Shown here in pieces: positions 32,701 through 44,700 of a stretch of 64,000 nt of DNA (position 1 is its first letter; each line of letters begins with the position of its first letter). The stretch spans positions 55,345,356-55,409,355 of the forward strand of contig OZ024874.1 in the NCBI GenBank assembly GCA_964017185.1. The letters run 5' to 3'. Position numbers and translations under genes: made by a program. This DNA comes from Rugalucina vietnamica (taxonomy: Eukaryota > Mollusca > Bivalvia > Lucinida > Lucinidae). The notes beneath the pieces are model-generated. The model did no database searches. It saw only the letters and a program-made list of their open reading frames with translations, and was not told the DNA's origin.

Positions 32701-35700
32701 AGTGTTTTCTGCTCATAAATATTTCATAGATTTTTTTAAAAAAATGTGGCATGTTACATACCAGAATAATCCCTAAACCTTAAACTTTCTTATGAATGAT
32801 AATGTTTTCCAAAGGGAAGCCATTGTAATAGAAGTTTTTAGTGAAATTACCTATTTTTCTAATAAATTTCCATAAATAATCCTTTAAAATAAATTTTTGA
32901 TTTTAATTGATAGAAACCTTTGTGAAGGTCTAAATAATGTTCTCCAACTAATTTGCAAGCTGAAAAATTTGCTTAGAAACGATTAGCATGAATAGCAGGT
33001 GCATCATCTTTATCAGATTTATTACTTTAAATAATATTGTCCGTCACTTATGCAAATACCTGTACCTTAAATATACCATGCCAAATAAATTAAGCAACTT
33101 TTACTTTGAACAGTGTCTTCATACGTTTTAGACATTAGGGAAGTTCTTCTGACAATATCTTTTATATATCTAATAAGGGTAAAAACAATTGTTGTGTGGT
33201 GTTGAAGTAACGTTGGATTTAAAGTCCTCTGAGACATGTCTCAAATAAAACATAGATAAAATTATTTTGTACAGTATATTTATATGCATTATAGTATGTA
33301 CACGCTGTGTATACCTGTTAAAATAGGACAGGTAGTCTGTTCATTCAGGTAGAACATACATATACAGTATATTTCCATAGCCTTTTTACATAACAAATAA
33401 GCCCATTAATTTGACCTTGATTAGTCTCAAAAAAACGGGCTTTTTGTCTGCAGATATTTTGGTAAGAATCGTTTCAAACAGAACAAAAATGATAGCAGTT
33501 GATAGATTTTTCTACTTACTAACTACCGTGCCAACACTCATCCCACAATATTTCTTATTTAAGCGTAAAACAATGCAAGAAAGATAAAAGCAGTTTTCAA
33601 ACTAACAGTGCATTTCACTACCAACATGCATGAAAATGCAAATACAAATTCTGGTTATATTACTAGGATAACGTTTGTCATTCATAGCCCTTTCAGGAGA
33701 TGTAATATCATGAATGATCTGTATCCCAGGACTGAGAACAACATGTTCAAAGTTTAGGGGGGGTTAGGGACTTTGTAAATATATCAATCCACGTTAAGCA
33801 TGTCTTATTGCGTTAAAGAATCAATGTAAGCCTAAAAGCAAGATGGTTAAACCACGACTTGCACCAATATTAGTTACGCAATTGACCAAACCAAATGGTT
33901 CCAGGGCAAGCCTTCAAAAGGTAGATTATCAGTACTTTGTACACATTCTTTTCACCACACAAAGTATGATTCGCTATTGTCGAATTTACATGTACATCTT
34001 TCTCCGCTTATATCTACCTTCAATGTCAAAACTTTTATCAAAAACAGGCATATTGCACAAATACGGATATTAGGCATTAAAGTAATGCAAAAGTGGCCAT
34101 CATCAAATGCTAAGAAACGAGGTATGAAACGCATTTTATCTGAATGTTACATTTTGTGGAACAATAAACTAGGCATCTTAGTTAAGGGGTCAAGCGTTTC
34201 AGAAACCCTGATTTTATTGTCCGGTGGAATTTTGACTCCATTCTTTTACCAAACACCAAGGCTTAGATGAAAGTAAATGACTGAGTTATAAAATAAATAA
34301 TATTTTGTCTAAGTTTCAAGAAATTCTGCAATATCTTTACGAGTGGTTCGCCATTGTCGATGATTCTCTATTGTCGAGTTCACTGTATCCGAGTAGCGAA
34401 AACAAAGGCGCTGATCAGCTTCGCGGTAACCGCGAAGCTGATCTGCGTCTTTGTTTTCGCCTATGCAGATTGTTGGACCTGTACAAGCACAAAAAAGAGC
34501 TAGAAGCTTGAAATTTTGGATTTAAGTAGGAGAGGAATTGTACTATCCGAGTAGCGAAAACAAAGGCGCTGATCAGCTTCGCGGTTACCGCGAAGCTGAT
34601 CTGCGTCTTTGTTTTCGCCTATGCAGATTGTTGGTTTTCCCATGAGGTGGCTCATTTAGTTAATAAATCAATTCTATATGCCTTTAGCCGACATTATAGA
34701 CACCAATAAACTAATATGCTGGATCATCTTAATGCACTAGGCCATCAATGTGAAAGAAGTGTCACTGAAAGATATTGGAAACTACAATTTTAAAAATGTC
34801 ATCCAGTCTGGGCCTTTCTAATATTTGAAAAAAATAAACAACAACAAAATGTGTATAACTATATCCACAAACTTGCTTTTTACTTTTATAACTACAAAGC
34901 CATGTGCCACATAATTGCACAGGAATATTATGATTTAGTTGTCAACCTTCAGCTGTTTACTATACTTGTAAGCAAAATATTTGTTTTAGTATGCATATGA
35001 GTAAGAAAATGATGAATAAATATTATGAAAACACACCATTTCTATCGTTTATTTTCAGCTTTATGATCTGATGACTATGGCGTTCAAGTACCAAGTTTCC
35101 CTTGCTTTATGTCCTAAAGATATTCTACTGATAACGCTCAACCACATGGATGCCATAAGAAACTTTGTGAAAGGACAATCTAATATAGAACAACAAGTTG
35201 ATCATGTCTACAGACTATTATTAGAGGTAGGCAGACAAGATTTTGTCTGGGATTTGGGGGTCATCAAGACTTCTTTAATCATTTTGAGTATAGTCAGTCA
35301 CAGGCCAGTCTTAGGTGAAGCAAAAATGGAAGATCACAGTCACTTAGAAAAAGCACACACCCAACTACAAACAGGATTCATTGAAAGAAGCCTGTCTTGT
35401 GAAACAGAGGTTTTAACTTCACTCAGGATGTTCTAATATTTGAGCCACTGCATAAGAAAACCAACAATCTCCATGTGCGAAACCAAAGGTGCAGATACCA
35501 GTATTATAAAGCAGTGCAGTAATTGCACAGCTGAATAGCGCCTTTGTATTCGCTGCATGGCTAGTACAATCCTTCTTTTTAAGCTTCTAGTAGCTTCTAT
35601 GATTGTACGGGCCGGTTTGTATTGGACCTGGTCAGAAATCAAAATTTTGGTTTTCTCATAAGAAGGCTCAATTTTTTGTTGTATTCAACATTTAAAAAAG

Positions 35701-38700
35701 ACTTCCAGGTAGTTTAACATAAGAGTCATGCAAGCAGAATCTGGTGTCACAAAATCTTTCCAACAAGCGTATTCCATGATAAGTTGAACCTTGGTTTGCT
35801 TAGATGATTTTCTGGTGACATACAAATTTTGCTGTATTTATTCTCTATGATCTTTTTCAGACCCTGGTGACATACAAATTTTGCTGTAATTATTCTCTAT
35901 GATCTTTTTCAGACCTATTCCCCCATGAGTTCTGGTAGGTTTCAACTTGTGCGACAGACACTGCTCAGCTTCTTTCAAGACATGCATATCAGGGTAAGAC
36001 TTGTCATTGTAATGTTTCTTGACAAAATGATGAGCCACCCTGAATAGCAATAAAGAAGCGAACCTTCCTATGTGGCCACATGATTTCATTACATGGGGAA
36101 ATTGGAGAAAACTAGAAATTGGCTGCAAGCAAGGCTTTCAGTATACCCCCCGCAAAATTATCTGGAGCTGGCCAATAACTTCCTAAGTCAAACATGCAGA
36201 AAATTTGTCAAAGATATCTTTTCAGCATTATGATTCTTCATGTACATCCTCAGTATGCCAGTCACATCTATAAGACATTAAATTAAGAATATATTGGAAG
36301 CTTGAGGTTGATTTCATTATTGTATATAAGCAATGGTCAAGAAATAGCCTATGCTGAAAAATGATGTAAATTTGTCAAAAATCACTTTTTCAGTATTATA
36401 ATCATTCATGCACATCTTCAATATGTGTGGAACATGTCTGCAAAGTATTGAAAAGAAATACTGAAAGCCCTAGGAGGAGTTGATTTCACAAACTATGCAT
36501 TACCAACCATTTTTGTATATACGCAATGGTAAAAAAATGGCTATGTTAAAAATGCTGTAAATTTGTCAAAAATTAATTTTTCAGTATTATAATTCTTCAT
36601 GCACATCTTCAATATGAGTGGAACATGTCTGCAAAGTATTGAAAAGAAATAGTGAAAGCCCTTGGATGAGTTGATTTCACAAAGTAAGCACTACCAACCA
36701 TTATTGTATATAAGCAATGGTCAAAAATGACTATGTTGAAAAATGCTGTAAATTTGTCAAAACTTTTTTTTTCATCATTATAATTCTTCATGCACATCTT
36801 CAATATGAGTGAAACATGTCTGCAAAGTATTGAAAAGAAATACTGAAAGCCCTAGGAGAAGTTGATTTCACAAAATATGCACTACCAACCATTATTGTAT
36901 AAGCAATGGTCAAAAAATGGCTAAGTTAAAAATTGCTTTAAATTTGTCAAAAATTATTTTTTCAGCATTATAATTCTTCATGCACATCTTCAATATGTGT
37001 GGAACATATCTGCAAAGTATTGAAAAGAAATACCGAAAGCCCTAGGAGGAGTTGATTTCACAAACTATGCACTACCAATCATTATTGTATATAAGCAATG
37101 GTCAAAAAATGGCTATGTTGAAAAATGTTGTACATTTGTAAAAAATTATTTTTTCATCATTATAATTCTTCATGCACATCTTCAATATGTGTGGAACATG
37201 TCTGCAAAGTATTGAAAAGAAATACTGAAAGCCCTAGAAGGAGTTGATTTCACAAAATATGCACTACCAACCATTATTGTATAAGCAATGGTCAAAAAAT
37301 GGCTAAGTTAAAAATTGCTTTAAATTTGTCAAAAATTATTTTTTCAGCATTATAATTCTTCATGCACATCTTCAATATGTGTGGAACATATCTGCAAAGT
37401 ATTGAAAAGAAATACCGAAAGCCCTAGGAGGAGTTGATTTCACAAACTATGCACTACCAATCATTATTGTATATAAGCAATGGTCAAAAAATGGCTATGT
37501 TGAAAAATGTTGTACATTTGTAAAAAATTATTTTTTCATCATTATAATTCTTCATGCACATCTTCAATATGTGTGGAACATGTCTGCAAAGTATTGAAAA
37601 GAAATACTGAAAGCCCTAGGAGGAGTTGATTTCACAAAATATGCACTACCAACCATTATTGTATAAGCAATGGTCAAAAAATGGCTAAGTTAAAAATTGC
37701 TTTAAATTTGTCAAAAAATATTTTTTCATCATTATAATTCTTCATGCACATCTTCAATATGTGTGGAACATGTCTGCAAAGTATTGAAAAGAAATACTGA
37801 AAGCCCTAGGAGGAGTTGATTTCACAAACTATGCACCACCAACCATTGTTGAATATGGCAATTATTGAAAATTGGCTAAGTTCAAAATGCTGTAAATTTG
37901 TCAAAATTTATTTCTTCTGCATAATACTTCTTCATGCATATCTTCAATATCTCTGGCACATATCTGCAAAGTATCAAAAGAGAATATTAAAAGCTGTAGG
38001 AGGAGTTGATTTCACAAAGTATGCACTATTAGCACTATGGCAAACATTCTATGTATAGGTTTAAGAAGTCCCATAACTCTTGCAAAACTGACCCTTTGGC
38101 CCCTAAATTCATATCACACATGTGTTGTCTAATGGTGCAAGTGTGTTGAAAATTTGAAGAACATCGGGCAAATACTACTTAAGTTATTCAGCAAAGATGT
38201 CAAAATGTTGACGGAATGACGGACAGGCTGAAAACAGTATACCCCACTAAAACTTCGTTTTGCGGGGGGTATAATATAGGTGAAAGTATGAAAACTAACC
38301 TGTTGGTAAATTAGAATCTCTTGTCCTGAAATCCGAGGTCCATCCCTTATCTGCTCTAAGTAAAGGTGGTCTCAGCATGAATCCAGTCCAGTCATAGTCT
38401 CTGCTGTCCATATTTGCTATATTTGTTTAGTTCCAAAACATGCACATGTACAAGCTGATCTGAAATTAATTTTATTGCAGTTGCCAGTAAAATTATCAGT
38501 ACTGTCATGATACAGCTGAAAAATGAAGATCAACCTGATCATATGAGCCGCCTCATGGGAAAACCAACAATCTGCATATGCGAAAACAAAGACGCAGATC
38601 AGCTTCGCGGTGACCGCGAAGCTGATCAGCGCCTTTGTTTTCGCTACTCGGATAGTACAATTCCTCTTCTACTTAAATCCGAAATTTCAAGTTTGTAGCT

Positions 38701-41700
38701 CTTTTCTGTGACTGTACAGGCCGGTTTGTGTCGGACCTGTTCGGAAACCACATTGTTGGCGGCTCGTATATTTGACATTTTACACCACAAACTCTTTATA
38801 ACACTATTGTTGGGGTCCAAGCCAATTTCCGCGTAAGCTATCCAATTTGTGTTATAATGAGAGTAAAATGTATAGACATGCGGCAAAAATAGTCTAAAAT
38901 GACCAATTTGGGTCCATTAATGATCAGTGGTATATCCAAAACCATTTTGTAACAAAGCTTGTTATAAAGAGGTCCAGGTGTATCTAGGACTTTGTCATTT
39001 TGTTTAACCGAGATAGTGTTATTGTAAAATTTTGCATTTTAAAATCATATTTAATTTTACAGGTATCTATATTTTTAAAAGACAAGGTACAGACGAGTAA
39101 CGGTCGGTTTGTTCTGTCAACAGGAGGTCCTTTACCAAATGGTACTGAAACACCAGGGTGCATTAGGTAATGTAGTTTACAGGGTTTCGTCTTCCCCAGC
39201 TATGATAGATTATGACAATTAGCCCAGATTATCCTGTAATACCTGCTCTTTAATAAGCTTTGCTCATTTTGTTTTCCTGCACATCAGGATGGAGCCAACA
39301 TTCTCCATATACATAAGAAAGTATTATACTGTGAATTATCGAGATAAATGCTGGATGTTGGAGGGCATATTCATTTACGACAGTGTAGCTGCTCAACATG
39401 TGAATCAAAGATAATGTTGTGTTACAATAAAGAATTTTGGTGATGAAATAAAACACTGAGATCCTTAAAAAAGGAATGGGAAAAGGAATGGGCCATACCG
39501 CGGTTTCGGCTACTTAAGCCTCTTAAGTGACCCTCTAGATTTGGCAAAATGAAGCCAAAGAGAAATACTGTAATTTTGCAACTTTCAACAGGATAGTCAA
39601 TACAAAGACTACTTTTATCCAAACATTGCCAAATATATAAATGTTCAGGGCTTTTTTAAGAGGGGGCCCACTGGCCAGTGGGCCCTGGCCAGTGAAGTTT
39701 GGTCTTGGGCCAGTTAAAATATGGTGCAGTTGGTCCTCCGGGCCAGCTCAATTTTTCAGAAAAAAAAAGTGTTCGAAATGGTGTTGCTTATTCTCAAAGT
39801 GAAAGTGCAAGTGTGATGTAAATAGTTTAACCAACTGAATGTAGTGTTGAAAAGCTGTTGACTTGTAATTGCTGCAATGACTGGCTACATTAGTATTGTG
39901 TGCAAATAATTGCACTGTTCAGACAAAAATCATCGTAATTTGTTTGTGCCATATTTGTCTTGCAATGCGCTGACCTCTGTATCCAAAACAACTTTGACCT
40001 GGAAAGAATAGTTGGGCCAATTGAAAATTCAGAGGGCCAGTAGATTTTTATACCAATTCCGGGCCAGTGCCATGTTGATAGTTAGCAAAACCCCTGAATG
40101 TTGTTTAGAAAATGAATCTTAACTGATAATTAATTACTGATTTTCTCAGAATACCATTGCTGATCTCAAAGGACCAAAAGGAAAATATAATCTGCATTAT
40201 GGATAATGTACGGAGAGACTTTTTAGGGCCGCCACACGGCACAACACCAGCTGCAGTAATAGCAAATAAAACAAACTGAGATCCTTTAAAAGCAGTGTCA
40301 GAGCATATTAATGAGAAAAGGAATGGGCCATACCGCGGTTTTGGCTACTTAAGCCTCTTCAGTGACCCTCTAAAGTGTCTAGTGCAACTAAGAAAAGGCC
40401 ATAACAAGGCGATAGTATGTTTTGAACCTTAGACCTCCCACGTGGGAGTCCAGGGCCCTAGGTTATAAAACTTTTTTCATGCTCAGCTCAGCTGAGACTA
40501 AAATTTATCCTGCTCATAAATGTTAAAATGCCAACAATTGTTGGCATTTTAACATTTATGAGCAGGATAAATTACCAGATTTTGAGGTATGGACCTGAAT
40601 TTTCCACTTATTTTGACTATGTCAGCATTTATGAGCAGTTGAAATTTCATGCTCAGCTGAGCTGAGCTTGAAAAAAGTTTTATAACCTCGGGGCCAGGAC
40701 TCTTATCACCGAGCCATCATTTTGCCCCCAGGTAGCAACCTCATCCTGTGATGAAATTCAATATTTTGTGGTGATATCTAAGCAGAATGTGATGAAGATT
40801 CATACATATCTGCTGTCATTAAAAATCTCTGCCCAACATTAAATTTTTCTTTTCGATTTCATACATGTTGCTTCTAACAAATTATGTGCATCTTTGGTCA
40901 ACTTTTTGTCTCTTATACATTTCAGATTATTTGACGAGAAAGGGAATCAAGTAAAGACAACCAACTTTCCCTCTGGTGGTAACTACAGTAACTCAATGAA
41001 ACAAGGCTCATTTGAACTGAAAGGTGACAGGGTAACCAAACTAGGAACAAATATGTGAGTACAAATACAGTATAAAAATCGTAAATGTTAATTTTGATAC
41101 ATTTGGGAATTTGACGCTTCATGAATTCAAAGCTTTTGCTAAGGTTATAGAGGGGCAAGTCAGGTATCCTAGCCACAGAGTTCCTGGGCAAACACCCCAG
41201 TGGCAGATGGCCTTTACTTAGTGCAAAATTTCTTTCACCACTCACTGACAAATGAGCCTGTGCGTGAGAAAACCAACAATTTGGGGTTCCGACCAGGTCC
41301 GACACAAACCGGTCTGTACTATCACAGAAGAACGATAGAAGCTTGAAACTTTGGATATAAGTAACAGAGAAATGGTACTATCCGTGTAGCAAAAACAAAG
41401 GCGCTGATCAGCTGTGCAGTTACATAGTTTTCGCATATGCAAATGTTGGTTTTCTGATGCGGAGGCTCAAATGTTTTTGTTGAATCAGCGGAAGTGGGAG
41501 CTGAGATTGGTCGTAGAAATATTTTCACGACCAAATCATGAAAGAAATGTATGGAAGTGAGTTTTCATCACAGCTCTACTCTGTTAAGAATCGGACATGC
41601 TACAAGCAGTCAGTAAGACATTTGAGCCGCCTCGTGGGAAAACCAACAATGTGGTTTCCGAACAGGTCTGACACAAACCAGGCTGTACAGTCACAGAAGC

Positions 41701-44700
41701 AGGCTAGAAGCTTGAAATTTTATAGCTAAGAAGAGGAGGGATTGTACTATCTGTGTAGCGAAAACAAAGGCGCTGATCAGCTTCGCGGTTACCGCGAAGC
41801 TGATCTGCGTCTTTGTTTTCGCATATGCAGATTGTTGGTTTTCCCTTGAGGCGGCTCATTTATTTCTAAGATAAAATTATATAACAGTTGAATTTTCATC
41901 CATTTCTAAATATGTCAAATGAGTTTGGGATCTTGCCCTGATTTGAGTAAGATCCAAATTGTTTATATGGAACCTTATTGTGGCTATGTTGTCTGTCAAC
42001 ATTTGAGCCACGTCATGAGAAAACCAACAACCTGTATATGCAAAAACTAAGATGCAGATCAGCTTCATTATAGTAAGCGTGAAGCTAATCAGCGCCTTTG
42101 TCTTCACCACACAGATAGTACAATTCGTCTACTTTCTAAATCCAAAATTTCAAGCTTCTAGCCATCTTCTGTGATGGTACAGACCAGTTTGTCGAACCTG
42201 TTGAAAAAACAATTGTTAGTTTTCTCATGACGTGGCTCATTTGTTGTTGTTCTCTGTTTACAGGTATTCAATAGCGAGACCAGTAGAAACACAGGCATTG
42301 AAGTCTAAAACTACTACTATATCAGATATAGTAAGTACAGACAGAGAACATAACCTTTATTTTACTCGGGTCATATAACATGACATATGAGGTAATACAA
42401 CTAGCAGATAAGGACTGTTATCAATACTCTCATGTTGTATCTACAGCCAGAGTGAAATAAGTTATGTTAAGTACAAAAATAGAAAATGACAACTTTTTTA
42501 CTTATTTTGTGGGGTAGGTGGCACAAGAAATAATATGCAACCACTATATTACTCATACTGGTAAAATTTATATATTAATAATGTTTTTGAAAGAGATAGA
42601 TAATGGATGAGCATAAAATAAGGACAGTATTTTGCAACCAGCATTAGTGTTTATATTTGTCCGTCTTTCAAGTTTGTATCTACGAATAACAAACTACCCT
42701 CTGTAAAAAAAAATTAATTTTCAAATCGTTAATCATTTATGAATTGGGTAAGTGGCATAAAATGAATAGAGCCAAGCAGCTCCATTGTCAAGAACCAAAC
42801 CAAACCAGTCTAAGATCTCTCATTTTTTTTTCTTTCAGGAAAACCAACCTCCAGACCCACTCGCCAAAGCTCAACTAGACCTACTATCTCGTCTTATAGG
42901 CAGTAAAGCTACCAAAGAAACACATGGCTTTAGACTCAACTTGTTCAATACAGACAAAGAAGAAGAGTAAGAACTAATGTGTTTTCATACCATGCTTAGA
43001 ATCCCAGTCAACAGCTGTGGTCATGTAGGGACTTTGCCCACTGGCCCCTGATCTATCTGTTAGGGCCCAAGAATGTATTTCAGAAATACAGTCTTGGACC
43101 CTAACAAACGGATTAGGGGCCAGTGACTTTGCCTCCATGTAGGGACTTCTATCCAACATTAGGATGACATGACACCCAAATGTGCTGAAAGATTTAACCA
43201 CCCGAGTAAGCAACTAAGGCTTATATGTATGGATGGTTTGACTTGAACCTCTTTCCCTGGGCAGGCTCAGACCTTCATAGAGCAGTAAACCAGTAATCAG
43301 ATGGTCAGTCGGTAGTTTATAAGCTTTACCTGGAGGTACAAGCAGCTCATCTATTTCTCAAGGCCACAATGGGTGGGAGCCACAGTAGTGTAGTTGGCAG
43401 TTGCCACCCTACACTTCATCTGAATTGACCTTTACTATATAGTGAAATATTTCTAAATCACTTGACCAGGTGGCTACTTTATGGTTTGTCTGCTTGATCT
43501 AATACTATTCTAATTAAATGAGACACATCATGAGAAAACAGGATTTTTTGCCTATGCGAAAACAAAGGTGCAGATCAGCTTCGTAGTCACTGCGAAGCTG
43601 ATCAGTGCCTTTGTTTTCTCTACACTGATAGTACTATTCCTCCTCTACTTATATCCAAAATTTCAAGATTCTAGCCTGCTTCTGTGACTGTACAGGCCAA
43701 TTTGTCGTACCTGGTCGGAAATCCCAAAGACCGGTTTTCTCGCGTCCCAGCTCAAATATTGGTCATATCCCTCTCATGCAGAGAAAAATATTCAGAGCAT
43801 GATACATTTTGGCATTGTGGCCCTTGTTAGATCTGTTTACATATTTCATAAATCCTTTGGATAAATGAACACTAGTTTATCCTTACAGCTATAAACCAAA
43901 CATAGTTTTTACAAATGAGCCGCCCCATGGGATAACCAACAATCTGCATAGGCGAAAACAAAGGCGCAGATCAGCTTCGCGGTAACCGCGAAGCTGATCA
44001 GTGCCTTTGTTTTCGCTACTCGGATAGTACAATTCCTCCTCTACTTAACTCCAAACTTTCAAGCTTCTAGCCTACTTCTATAGCTGTACAGGCCGGTTTG
44101 TGTCAGACCTGTTCAGAAACCACATGGTTGGTTTTTCCACGAGGTGGCTCAAATGAAAGATACCATCATTTAACTATTTCAGGCAAGCAGCTGTGTTAAG
44201 ACCGGTGGAGACCGCAGAATCTCAAGTTGTGAAAATAGATGCTTCAAAGGTTGGTATTATATTCTCTCAAAGAAAGATTTGATATCTTGGTTATTCAAAA
44301 TAACACACAGAAAAATGCATTTTGGAGATTTTCTGAGTAATTACTTATAACTAATTTGTCGCTTTTGTTTTCTCTATAGTACCGACAGTATGAGCAGCGT
44401 AATGAGAAAACTGGATTTTTGCCTAGGCGAAAACAAAGGCGCAGACCAGCATCTCACTAACTGCACCGTTGTTTTCGCTACTGGGATAGTACAATCCTCC
44501 TTCTATTTAAATCCGAAATTTCAAGCTTCCAGCCTTACTCTGTGACTGAACAGGTTGGTTTGTGTAGGACCTGGTCTGAAACAGGTTTTCTCACGTTGCG
44601 GCTCGTATAATACTCCTACTTTCATGGGGAGAGTGGTGGCCTTGTGATAGAGTGTAGGACCAAAGCAAGAGGTCCCGGGTCTGAACCCTACCTGTGCCAT

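Noticed and set aside
33843-34270. Two overlapping plus-strand frames in the pogo/Tigger-like element
   Set aside because: No HTH or DDE motif of a transposase; the element is non-autonomous.
36331-37860. Regular 190-bp repeats resembling a CRISPR-like array
   Set aside because: Whole units repeat with no unique spacers, in a eukaryotic intron, bounded by mobile-element ends.
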